Shown here: positions 10,116 through 19,218 of the stretch, piece after piece
How the letters are laid out: each line of letters opens with the position of its first letter
Position numbering within the stretch: the first letter of the stretch is position 1
Assembly: GCA_036867785.1 (NCBI GenBank)
Contig: CP145415.1
Span: 806,001-870,000, forward strand
DNA: 64,000 nucleotides
Direction of reading: 5' to 3'
Origin: Plasmodiophora brassicae
Lineage: Eukaryota > Endomyxa: Phytomyxea > Phytomyxea > Plasmodiophorida
Notes under the pieces: generated by a model
Told to the model about the DNA's origin: nothing
The model's input: the letters and a program-made list of their open reading frames with translations, nothing else
Databases searched by the model: none
Translations under genes and position numbers: made by a program

Positions 10116-11282
10116 ATGACATGGCACTGCTGGACGGCGCTGGCCGTCCTGGTCGTGTTCGCTGCCGGCGTCGACGGTATGAAGGGAAGGAAACGTCCGC
10201 CGGCACTGCTGACTGTGCAGGCACCGACCGGCGTGCCGCGGTCGCATTTAGATAGGGTGGTGATGTTCGAGTCCCAACGCAGCGATGACCGCGTCACCGA
10301 GATCGAGCATCGCAGTCGGACATCGCCGGTGAGCCCGTCGTGCTATAACCACACGTTTGTCGCGTCCCCGCTTCCCGGGACGCGTTCCTCGACGGCCTAT
10401 ATTCTCGCGCATGCCGACGACATCGAGCGGCGGCCTGCATTCGTACTGAAGAAGGCGGGCGCCGAGTATAACGATCTGAAGCGCGGGATTCGCGCTGGGG
10501 ATACCGTATTGAAGGAGAAACTGGCGTATGACCTCGACAAGGACCACTGGGCGGGTGTCCCTGAGACCACACTCTGCACCGTTCACGTCGTGGTGGACGA
10601 GTGCAGTTGCCCGACGCCAATCTTCGGCTCCGTGCAGAAATTCGTCACCGCTGCGTCCCCGTTCGCGTCGCCTTTACTATCGTTCCACTACAAGGTCGAG
10701 AGCGTCCATCGGATCGGTCTGCTGGACATCCGCCTGATGAACCTGGACCGACACCCGGGCAATCTCCTTGCCAGCGCCGATGGTGCGCTGACGCCCATCG
10801 ACCATGGGTTCGTCTTGCCTGTATGGTACCAGTTGGCAGATGTCGAACTCTGCTGGACATCATGGCCACAGGCGCAGGTCCCGTTTTCAACGGCAACGCG
10901 AACGTACATGACCTCGCTGCGCCCGATGGACGACGTTACCGACATGGCCGAGCAAGGGCTCGCGTTCGACTCCATCATCACCTACCTCCTTGGTTCCACG
11001 CTGATCCAGACCGTGCTGAACGCCGGCGACGCCATTGTCTTGCAGGACCTCGGCGAATACCTGCGGCGACCGGACCCGGATACCCATTCGCAACTGGAGG
11101 TCGCCATCGCTGACGCTGCCGGGAATATGGCCGACGCGGACGACACTTTTCGATCTTGCACGAGCATCGACGATGCAACGTGCCGGCAGCAGCTGGACCT
11201 TCTTCTCAGCAACTTCCGCGACCGGGTCATTGTCGATTTTCAAATGGCCGGGGCCGAACGTGAATTCGTCCGCGTACATTAA
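10116..11282 (+). CDS. Phosphatidylinositol 4-kinase gamma-like kinase with N-terminal signal peptide
   Basis: The domain matches the PI3/PI4-kinase fold as found in plant PI4K-gamma and type II PI4Ks: a putative ATP lysine in FVLKKAGAEY, the region VHRIGLLDIRLMNLDRHPGN with the catalytic D-R-H-P-G-N, then LTPIDHGFVLP with the metal-binding D-H-G, and WPQAQVPFS. The reading is a single exon of 388 residues. The first in-frame ATG (10116) starts MTWHCWTALAVLVVFAAGVDG, a typical signal peptide followed by basic residues. Known PI4Ks of this type are cytosolic, and many plant ones carry ubiquitin-like domains that are absent here. The start is the only in-frame ATG before the conserved part except M(10176), which would remove the signal. 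Confidence 0.82.
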   Translation: MTWHCWTALAVLVVFAAGVDGMKGRKRPPALLTVQAPTGVPRSHLDRVVMFESQRSDDRVTEIEHRSRTSPVSPSCYNHTFVASPLPGTRSSTAYILAHADDIERRPAFVLKKAGAEYNDLKRGIRAGDTVLKEKLAYDLDKDHWAGVPETTLCTVHVVVDECSCPTPIFGSVQKFVTAASPFASPLLSFHYKVESVHRIGLLDIRLMNLDRHPGNLLASADGALTPIDHGFVLPVWYQLADVELCWTSWPQAQVPFSTATRTYMTSLRPMDDVTDMAEQGLAFDSIITYLLGSTLIQTVLNAGDAIVLQDLGEYLRRPDPDTHSQLEVAIADAAGNMADADDTFRSCTSIDDATCRQQLDLLLSNFRDRVIVDFQMAGAEREFVRVH

Positions 11283-11296
11283 TGAACGAATGTTCG

Positions 11297-11869
11297 TCAT
11301 GGGAGGTTGCCGTGGTTGGTGGCCACCGATTCGCAGTGCCGCTTCAGGCCAGCCAACCGGATATCGAACTGTTTCGGGCCCATGCGCGAGAAGAACAGCG
11401 TTTGCCACTGAGGGCCAGTGGCGGCCCAGACGACGTCGACCTGCGTGCGTTGCTCACCGGCGCGTTTCAAACGGAACACAATCTTGAAATCGGAGCTCCA
11501 CGCCTGGAACGTGTCGCAGAACTCGACGACGCCGTCGCCGGCATCGGATTCGGCTCGAGACGCCCAGGTGCGGATGACTTTGCCGAATCGGAGGCGGTGG
11601 ACGACCTGGAACGTGGTCGTCTTGTCGACTGTGGTGCACCCCTCGACGGCGTACTGCTCACCGGGCAGCTCGCACAGCTTGAAGTACGTGTCCAGGTCGC
11701 GAAGCGCCTGGCAGACGACGCTGATCGGCGCCGCAACCGTTACGCTCTTCACGAACTGACGTCGGGATGGCCTGCCAGCGGCGTACGCCAAGCCGACCCC
11801 GGCTCCGACTACCAACGCTGTCGCTGGCAACAACTTCATACGTCGTGACGGCGTCCTAATTTTGGGCAT
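11297..11869 (-). CDS. SRPBCC / polyketide-cyclase-like protein with membrane anchor
   Basis: The ATG at 11869 gives a basic N-terminus followed by one hydrophobic segment (LLPATALVVGAGVGLAYAAG). The rest resembles the START-like SRPBCC fold: KSVTVAAPISVVCQALRDLD at the first strand and helix, a central set of strands, and a final helix with LAGLKRHCES. Proteins of this kind bind hydrophobic ligands. The gene is uninterrupted, about 190 residues, and converges tail to tail with the PI4K gene, leaving 14 bp between the stops. The ligand cannot be inferred. Confidence 0.72.
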   Translation of the reverse strand: MPKIRTPSRRMKLLPATALVVGAGVGLAYAAGRPSRRQFVKSVTVAAPISVVCQALRDLDTYFKLCELPGEQYAVEGCTTVDKTTTFQVVHRLRFGKVIRTWASRAESDAGDGVVEFCDTFQAWSSDFKIVFRLKRAGEQRTQVDVVWAATGPQWQTLFFSRMGPKQFDIRLAGLKRHCESVATNHGNLP

Positions 11870-12013
11870 TCGCAAGGGCGCGGACACCCGACAGATCTCA
11901 GACCCACTTGGTCCTGTCTGCCTGCCTGGTTATCCGATAGCCTATTACGTGTCCGCACCTGTATGATATATTTTACGAGTCACGTCGATCGTGTCCTGTG
12001 GGTCGGCCGATCG

Positions 12014-12316
12014 TCAAGCGTTAGTGGGCAGCGATCCGTATGCGGGCAGGCAGTTGGAGGAGCAGAGGTCAGGCGGGCAGAACGGCGGGTCGTGGTAGCA
12101 GTTGGCGCGGCACCAGGCCGTGGTGACGGGGCCGACCGCGTGGCACGGCTCGCAGTCGTCGGAGCACAGGTCCGGAGGGCAGTTCGGCGGGTCGTGGTTG
12201 CAGTTCGTGACGCACCAGGCCGTCGTTGCCGTTGGGCTCACAGCGTGGCACTCGCCGTTCGCCATCGATGCCAGCGAGGCCACGATCACCAGGCCACACA
12301 GCACGAGCCGATACAT
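12014..12316 (-). CDS. Small secreted cysteine-rich protein with two 36-residue repeats
   Basis: The ATG at 12316 opens a signal peptide (MYRLVLCGLVIVASLASMAN). The mature part is two tandem repeats. Each has the order C-H-A-V, T-T-A-W-C, N-C, H-D-P-P, C-P-P-D-L-C, and ends in C: the first is CHAVSPTATTAWCVTNCNHD onward, the second CHAVGPVTTAWCRANCYHD onward. Twelve cysteines in about 80 residues suggest a disulfide-stabilised extracellular protein. I do not recognise the family. A decayed relative lies on the other strand at about 40640-40900. The gene is uninterrupted. Confidence 0.72.
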   Translation of the reverse strand: MYRLVLCGLVIVASLASMANGECHAVSPTATTAWCVTNCNHDPPNCPPDLCSDDCEPCHAVGPVTTAWCRANCYHDPPFCPPDLCSSNCLPAYGSLPTNA

Positions 12317-12981
12317 TCGGGTCTATGCGTATGGGCGAGTGCAGCGGCCTACTCTACTGGCCCAGAGCTCCAGCTCGTAACGTGGCTATGGAGTCGTCAC
12401 ATACGTAGGTGGGATTCCACTCCCGCTGTCTCGGCCACCGGTTCGTTGTAGCAAAGAACCAGCGAATGGCCCAACGAACGGCCTCATCCCCATTAGTCGC
12501 ACACCTCTCATCGTTGAAGTCATGAGCGGTATAACGATACGATCGCAGCAATCGTCCCCTCGTCAAACAGAGTTTGCGCCAGGCGTTACCTAACAGAGAC
12601 CAATATATTAGTATAGACATCGGTGGTTTCCCACCTAAGCTAGAAAGCAATACACTTCTCATGGAACATATCGACATGGCTTACTGATACGCTGGTATGG
12701 CAACTGAAGACGAGTTCGCCCTTGCCCTATGTACCCCCGAGGCCAGCAGCATTGCGAATTAGCGAGCGCCGGCGACACTGGTGACAGCCTCGGTATTGCT
12801 GCGTGTAACGACCCGTGAGCGGCAAGAGCCAGCAAGCGCACAGCGTGTACCACGCGTCAGACACGTCATCGTGCAAGCCTGGCGCAAAGGAGCCCAAACA
12901 CACCGGGGAAATTAGGGCCCCCGACAGGGGACTGGGGCTGGCTGGGCCTGTTGCCTGTTGGCGACTACGACTGGGCGTTCC

Positions 12982-12989
12982 TATAAATA
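12982..12989 (+). promoter_or_regulatory. TATA box of the ankyrin gene
   Basis: TATAAATA lies 88 bp upstream of the ankyrin ATG at 13077. In the inverted copy B the equivalent position (40133-40140, minus strand) reads TAAATATA, about 100 bp from its ATG, so the position is retained. Confidence 0.5.
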
Positions 12990-13076
12990 GCCGGGGATAC
13001 CGAGGACAAGAGATACCCGCCAGTCGCCTCTCCCGACCGCGTTGGCCTAGGGAGCCCTGGCTGGTCATTCTGCATT

Positions 13077-14179
13077 ATGGCGTGCTGGTGGGCGGTCCTA
13101 GCCGTGGGCTTGTTGGTCGGCTTCACGAATGCGGCAAAGATGCGCGTCAACGACAAGCATGACATTGGTGATCTGATCAGACGCGTTCGTCGACGCGGCC
13201 TGAGTCTGCATCCGTTGCAAAAAAGCAGCAACGCCACTTCGTCCGAACTGTCGTTGCTGCATGTGATCGCGTCGATTCTGCATCGTCGTTTGCCTGACCT
13301 CGTTTCGAAATATGAAGAACCATACACGTCCTCGGCCCTGCACAACTACTACTTTCAGACGGGCAAGTTGTTGCGCCTCCTTGGCGCCGACGGGAACGAT
13401 CGCGTCCCACACGATATTGTCGATGCGCAAGGAAACACAGCCCTGAACAGGTTTATTAACGTGTTCGCTAGTGGAGGGTACATTTTCCGGTATACGTGGC
13501 GACGTCGTAACTGAGCATCAAAACCGTACTTTATGACTAACCGCATAGGGCAGAGTGTTTTGACGAAATGCTGCGGGACCAGGAGCGAATCCTCGACTAT
13601 TTGATTAGCGGTGCGAAGAACTTCATCAACATACAGAACGAGTGCGGGAGGGCGCCGTTGCATTCCCTCATCAGTTACTGGAAGGACACAGCCACGTAAG
13701 TGGCATGGCACCATTCAGGTGCTGCTCCCAGGCAACCCAGTAACAGCGATTGATGCAGAGGCTGCGGAATGGCGGCTTTCGATTGTAGTCTGGAGACGCT
13801 GTGCTCTATCGTCTCCTACATGATTCGAGCGGGTGCATCGACCAGGCTGCAGGACGGCAATGGCGACACGGCATTGCACCTGATCGCCCAAGCAGCTGCC
13901 GAGTGCGTCGACACGGGCGACTTCAGCATTCGCCAAAGATACTTATTTTGGAATAGGTGGGCGTCTCTGGGATCAGGCAACCGGGAAGATCAGGAGGCCT
14001 GCAAGCAAATGTGGATCGAGAAGCTTATTCGTCCCGTGGTTGATGCCAACGAATCCGTCCTTCGCGTGGGGAACGATTGTTTAGAGAGGCCAGTGGACCT
14101 GCTCGCCGGATTCCCTGGTCTCGAGGACATCCGTGACGCGTTATCTCCTCCGCGTCGTACCGACTTCTGGTGCTGCTAA
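13077..14179 (+). CDS. Secreted or luminal ankyrin-repeat protein, multi-exon
   Basis: The ATG at 13077 starts a signal peptide (MACWWAVLAVGLLVGFTNAA). Three or four ankyrin-like units follow. Unit one runs LLRLLGADGNDRVPHDIVDA, GNTALNRFINVF; a second exon has YLISGAKNFINIQNECGRAP, LHSLISYW; a third has MIRAGASTRLQDGNGDTALH, LIAQAAAE. Introns appear at about 13490-13551 (GTATAC...ATAG) and about 13696-13756 (GTAAGT...GCAG). The C-terminal part (MWIEKLIRPVVDANES onward) has no domain I recognise. Ankyrin repeats are usually cytosolic or nuclear, so a signal peptide is unusual. An inverted paralogue lies at 38926-40032. Confidence 0.72.
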
Positions 14180-14712
14180 GCCGGAGACGGCGTATCGCAC
14201 AGACCTTGGAAGGACACCGAACAGGGTGACGCAATCAATAAAACACGATCGTTCGTATGCCCATCTCTGCCGATTTGCTTTGCGAAATGCGTTCCTTCTT
14301 CCTGCATTCGCGGGGATGCCAATCTAGAGGTGTGGTAGCATCGTCATCCTCAATCTTGCTTGAGCACAGTTCATGGCGTTGCGTGCCGGCAATTACCTAC
14401 ATAGCTACATAGTCGTGTGACATACCGGCTCGGCACATAATGAGGAAAGGTTCCGCTAACGGGAAACCAAACGTCGGCTGCTGCCATAATCACCACCCTT
14501 ACCTGAACATCCATATGCCTGGTTTCGCAATGCGCGTTGTTCCAGGTTCTGGTTGACGAGAACTTCCCCTCAGGCTGGGATGCCCGCCCGCGACTGTTCT
14601 TCCGATCCGGTCTGCCGCCCCGCCGTTCACCGACGCAGTTCTAAATATAGGCTGGCGCCAGAGGTGCCGCCGCGAGCCCGCGACAGTTGGCCATCAGGTC
14701 CTGTCGTCAACC

Positions 14713-15382
14713 ATGCAGGACATTGTCCTGAGCACGCCTGGCCTCCTGTCATTCGTAGGTTAGTCGCGCAGCGCTTCAAGTTACCCTTCAGGAGTGTAAC
14801 GGATATGTTCAGCTGTCCTGTCTGTGTTCGACTTCCCGCCGGCCCTTATGCTCCTGTTTGGGTACGTCGGTATCGTCGGGTTCAAGTCGCCCTTGTACAA
14901 CCTGCTGTCTGGCAAAGCGGATCCATATGCCGATTTTGTCACCCTGGTAAACACCTGCAAGTGATACATGTGCTTCCGTCTCGTTAACGGATGCATGACA
15001 GCCTTCGGCGGGATCGTTGACGTGGAGCGCCGTTAAACACGCTGTCTTGTTCGGTCTGGCTAGGAAGACGGGTGGCAGTGTGCGCTCCTGGTTCTCGGGA
15101 GACAAGAACCCGGAATCGTTGCTGAGATACTGGAAGGCGGGCGTGACGCTCCTAGGCAACGTTCTGCAGGGCATCCTGCCTGGGTCTCTCAGGAGCAACT
15201 TGCGTCAACTCGAACCTGAACCTGTGCCGCCTCCAGCACAACAGCATCCTCAAGCAACGCCTGCACCGACGCCCGAGAAGAATCGTCGGAAGCGACGGAG
15301 GAACTCAGCAGGTGCCGCATCGTGTGCAGGCGTTGTATTCGCCGTCGTTATCGGCTCTCTACTTACTATGCCGTTCTTATAA
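14713..15382 (+). CDS. Predicted tail-anchored membrane protein, three exons
   Basis: Splicing by eye gives about 185 residues. Exon 1 (14713-14758) reads MQDIVLSTPGLLSFV. After an intron (14759-14809, GTTAGT...TCAG), exon 2 reads VLSVFDFPPALMLLFGYVGI and ends near 14947. After a second intron (GTAAAC...ACAG, ending near 15000), exon 3 continues to the stop. The middle holds a Pro-rich segment and a basic patch (KNRRKRRR), and the protein ends in a hydrophobic stretch (CAGVVFAVVIGSLLTMPFL) that fits a C-terminal anchor. No known family was recognised. The 3' part is duplicated in copy B but not preserved there as a full gene. Confidence 0.5.
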
Positions 15383-15452
15383 AGAGTACGTTCCGGAGAA
15401 TCAATCACATTGGATGACACATCGAGTCAGTGGTTTCGATTATCCTATCGGG

Positions 15453-16170
15453 TCAGGGCGGGGTGAGAGGTGCCGAGACGGCTTCCTGGAGCAGTTGATT
15501 GGGATTCGGGTCAGGCTGGACGACAAGGACGGCGAGGTCCCGCGCTGCGTCGTTGCCGACATCCGACAGGTCCAGCGGCTGGGACTCGATGATATACCAT
15601 TCGGTATGGGTAACCAGGACAGCCGCCCGAAACGTGACCGGCGCCGGGATGCCCACCGGCGCGTTCCACAGGAACGTCGTCTCGTCTGGATGTTTGGGGA
15701 ATGGGTTCACATGCGTTATCGTAGACTTCCCATCGTTACACGGTGCCAGGAAATGGTACTGGGCGACACCTGCCCACAGGAACGTTGAAATGTGCACGCC
15801 GAGTGAATGGCCGCTACTGATATGTGTTACCTTTTCCTCGGCGGAACGGTGGCAGGAGGAACTCGCCAACGCGCATGACCTGGCCGGTTGCCTCATCGAC
15901 GTGTTCGCAATAGAGAAGGAACCCTTTGATGGGTTGCGGGCCAGCCAGTCTCACGGAGAGGGACCCGTTGGCATTAGACCTGTCTCCAGTCCTACTGACG
16001 GTGATCACATAGGGAAAGACGGCCTGCGCCTCGATCGGTTGCGACATCTTCAGCATTTCGGATTCAGTGGCGAAGCACGTCCCGGCTCCCTTGCTGTTGG
16101 CATTAATCCCCGGTAAGAACGAACAGGTTGCAATTAACGACAAGGCACGCCAAACGTTGGACCGTGTCAT
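15453..16170 (-). CDS. Secreted Reeler-domain protein
   Basis: The ATG at 16170 starts MTRSNVWRALSLIATCSFLP, a plausible signal peptide. The mature part follows the Reeler domain order: FPYVITVSRTGD, PIKGFLLYCEHVDEATGQ, VGEFLLPPFRRG, then after a 62-nt intron (about 15764-15825, GTAACA...GCAG) FLAPCNDGKSTITHVNPF, FLWNAPVGIPAPVTFRAAVL and a final EWYIIESQPLDLS. Reeler domains occur in reelin, spondins and ferric-chelate-reductase-like proteins; here the domain stands alone, about 200 residues in all. Function cannot be inferred beyond an extracellular or luminal location. Confidence 0.72.
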
Positions 16171-16354
16171 GTGTCCAATCCCAGTGTTTCGACGCTCTTG
16201 TGTGATCGACGATAGGTCAGTGACCGCAATCATTGACGTAAGAGCAATGACAGTACAGCAGGTGGGTGACTCACACTGATGGGGTCCGTGATGTATGTAC
16301 CTTGGAATAGAATAATCTCATGTTTAGATAGTCTCTGCCGGTACCAGTGTAGGT

Positions 16355-17582
16355 CTAAAACGTCTGTGATTGCGAGTGCAGAAAGATGGTCAGCAGGTCT
16401 GCCTTGGTTTCGTCGATCCAGTCCATCTGCCAGGTGGAGCTGAATTGGATCGACCGGCCGGTTCGTGTGATGATGCGAACGGGAAGCTTGGCCGTGGCTG
16501 AAACGCGCCTGTTGAACAGCAGGTGGATATGCAGACGGAGGATATCGGGCCATGTTGACGGTGCGAATAGCCTAGCATGACCAGTGCTTAGGGTAGATCG
16601 ACAGAAGGTAGATTCAGAAACAAATTGTACTTGAAGAACGGGGGGACGAACATCGGTGACGCATCGTTCTCTCTTGTAGAATGGTCATTCGCGTGTTTGT
16701 TCAGTTCGTCAGCAGTGTACCCGAACAGGGCCGTTGCTGCTTCGTTGAGGTAGATCGATCCTGACAGGCGACGTTGGTCAGACCTGGGAACTAACGGCCG
16801 AACCATAAGGAAAGAACACTCACGAACAAGAACGCCAGGGGCCGCATGCATCAGAATCTGGATGAGAGTGTCGTTGGTCGTTCCCGGGGATACGGCGACC
16901 CACTGCGCTTGCCTGGGAACCTAAGATAGGTTCGTTCAACAAGGAACCTGAGAAACAGCGAAGGCTTACAACAAACTGCAGCGATCTTTGCAGGTGGAGG
17001 CCATCAGTGATCAGGGGTAGATCAGCGGGGAACAGCGATTGCTGGCCGAACGTCGCGGGTTGCGCTCGTCTGGCCAGGGCGAGAACCTGGTTGTGAAGCA
17101 TAATCCGTTCCCGACAGTTCAGCACATACGACAGCCAGTTGAAGGTGGAGAACCTGCGAAGGACACGCCACTCAGTACTTCCGGTTTGGTGAAACGATCA
17201 TCGAAGCAGAGTCGACGAACATGTCGTCTCGGTGGTCGGCCACGAAATTGGCAATGGGATCTAGGGCCAGCCCGCCGTACCCTTCGACAATGGCCAGCTT
17301 GAGAGCGTCGGTGACGACGACCGCTAGCGACATCGGCGACAAGATGCCGTTCTTAACGGGTCGTCCTGGGCCCATGCCCCAAGGCATACATGAGGCGGCG
17401 CGTCCCTTTCGAATGCACCTGGGAAAGGCCCGTCGGTCATGTGGGGATATGGGGAACAGCAAGGAAGCAGACCGGTCGCAAGGGAACCGTTGTGAGCAGG
17501 CAACCTTGGCAGTGTGGCACTGGGCACAGGCGCCGACCCTGGTGCGCACCGACCCCGCGGTCTGGTGATGGCCGCCGGATGC

Positions 17583-17588
<6 letters not shown>
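16355..17588 (-). CDS. Zn2Cys6 binuclear-cluster transcription factor with PAS-like domain
   Basis: The N-terminus carries a full Zn(II)2Cys6 cluster: CAQCHTAKVACSQRFPCD, then RCIRKGRAASC after an intron of about 55 nt (GTCTGC...CCAG). All six cysteines fall at C-x2-C-x6-C-x6-C-x2-C-x6-C. Downstream, GSIYLNEAATALFGYTADEL resembles a PAS core, and the last exon reads SIQFSSTWQMDWIDETKAD before the stop. The order Zn cluster then PAS matches fungal AcuK/ERT1/RDS2-type gluconeogenesis regulators. Further introns separate 17172, about 16850 and 16580. The ATG at 17588 lies directly downstream of a CGA repeat. Confidence 0.75.
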
Positions 17589-17613
<25 letters not shown>

Positions 17614-17614
17614 G
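17588..17614. repeat. Trinucleotide repeat (TCG)9
   Basis: Nine TCG units on the plus strand (CGA on the coding minus strand) abut the proposed ATG of the Zn2Cys6 gene. If translated upstream of that ATG they would give poly-Thr in the gene frame or poly-Asp in the neighbouring frame. Confidence 0.85.
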
Positions 17615-18055
17615 TGTGGTTCTGCAGACGAGGGACGACCTGCCCGCGGACTCCAGTAGCGACACGAACGAGCTGTGACCGACTGCCCTAGAGCCGCGCC
17701 AGCCATCATTTCACACATCGCGATGGGCTGAATCAGCCGATCCGGTCTCGTTCCGATCCGAACGCTGACGGTCAGCCGCTGCCCAGTTATCTGTAACGGA
17801 CCACCACTGCTGGACCCTGGAACAGCACCTTACGTACTTAACAGCCCCGCCTGCGCCCACGGATCGCATCCGATCCGAGCGCCGAATTCTCGAAGGCGGA
17901 CGGACCGCCAACATGTCTCGTTGGATCAGCAGCGCGGCTCCGACTTCGTACCGTCACGCCGTTTGCTTTTGTTGCGGGATGCGGATGCCGGATGATAAGC
18001 GGCCGCCGGCAAAAAAGAGCGCGTCGCCCCCCATCGCCGTATCGTGTCAGTTTTG

Positions 18056-18568
18056 ATGGCTGGGCCCGCGCCGAATGGTGCGGCCATGACTGCGGTCGTG
18101 ACACCGCTCGATTTGGGGGACCACCATGCAGAGGACGGTCGGTTCCCGTACCTGTATTCGATACTGGTCCATACGACGACGCACGCCGACGTGCACGTGT
18201 CGTTGCGGCTGGCGAACGGGGCGTCGGCGATCGCGCGGCCGCACTACTCGCGGTATGCGGCGCTGTGTGACGCGTTGATTGCCCGGTTGCAAACGGCGCA
18301 ATGTCGTGTTGTGTACCTGCCCGATATGAAGGCGAACGATGTGTGTGACTCGTCCGCGTTGTCCCCTATCGGCGTCGAGTTCGATACGCCTGTTCCCGTC
18401 GGTACCGTAGGCGACTGGAGAATGCGGACTCGCGACGAATGCCAAGAAGTACGTCGCGGTGCGGTCTGCTTGTTACATGATAATTACGTTGGCGGCAGGA
18501 GCCGCAAGACGCTGTCGCGAATGTATCGGCGCTGTACTTCCCATTGCTCGCGACTGGTAGGTCCCTGA
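18056..18568 (+). CDS. Possible PX-like domain exon(s), gene model incomplete
   Basis: From the ATG at 18056 the reading has good codon character: FPYLYSILVHTTTHADVHVS, then ARPHYSRYAALCDALIARLQ. The spacing of a strand pair followed by an R-x-Y-S-x-Y-x-x-L motif resembles a PX domain, but the lipid-binding arginine pattern is imperfect. After about 18370 the frame likely crosses introns. Further coding-like stretches on the same strand (about 18810-18860, FQLARLMEIYLKTSA; about 19060-19160, LIAAKRAELAAALGEEWPTR) suggest this is the 5' part of the cytidine-deaminase-like gene that follows. That link is an inference. Confidence 0.35.
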   Translation: MAGPAPNGAAMTAVVTPLDLGDHHAEDGRFPYLYSILVHTTTHADVHVSLRLANGASAIARPHYSRYAALCDALIARLQTAQCRVVYLPDMKANDVCDSSALSPIGVEFDTPVPVGTVGDWRMRTRDECQEVRRGAVCLLHDNYVGGRSRKTLSRMYRRCTSHCSRLVGP

Positions 18569-19218
18569 ATCTGATCACAGACCGCCTGCCTTGGGACTGA
18601 CACAAGGTCGTAGTGATCCCGATGTGGCTCGACATGTCTAAGGTCACTGTTGACGTCGGCCCTGATGGAACGGTGCTTCGTCGACGAAAGTTTGTTTATC
18701 TTATCGCGGGATCGGGCATACCTCGGTAACCGCACAACAATGGCGCGTTCAGATCTGTAGATATGACGTCGCCTGTTTAGGACGCCTGGGCACGACTATA
18801 CTGGCAATTCCACATTCCAACTCGCTCGCCTCATGGAGATATACCTCAAAACGTCAGCGGTAAGACGTGGGATGCATAACAGCCGCGTGCTCATTGCTGG
18901 ACCAGGTTTGGGTATCCGACGCGTGACATTGAGACAATTGTAGTTGATTCTGGGCCGGGTCTGTTTGCGTTCAGTGCCAACGTCCGCTTCATGCAGCAGG
19001 TATGGTGGAGGCGTATCGAAAGTCAGCCCTGACTGATACGCATGCACCCGTCTAGAGTTTGAGACCCCTGATTGCTGCTAAACGAGCGGAATTGGCCGCA
19101 GCCCTTGGCGAGGAATGGCCGACACGGTTCTATATCATGATCTCGCTTAAGAGCGACACAGCTGCAAGAACGTCAGCTCTTATGTCGAGGTTCGCTTGTC
19201 TATAGTAGAACGTAGAGT

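Larger units (their letters stand above)
11970..15290 (+). repeat. Inverted segmental duplication, copy A
   Basis: This segment recurs in reverse orientation at about 38190-40945. Matching parts include the cysteine-rich gene (12014-12316), its flank with the block GCCCCCGACAGGGGACTGGG, the ankyrin gene (13077-14179), a noncoding stretch near 14260-14320 (CTGCATTCGCGGGGA) and the last part of the tail-anchored gene (about 15040-15290). Copy A holds three open genes, and copy B is damaged, so A is likely the parental or selected copy. About 700 bp of A (roughly 14340-15030) has no counterpart in B. Confidence 0.85.
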
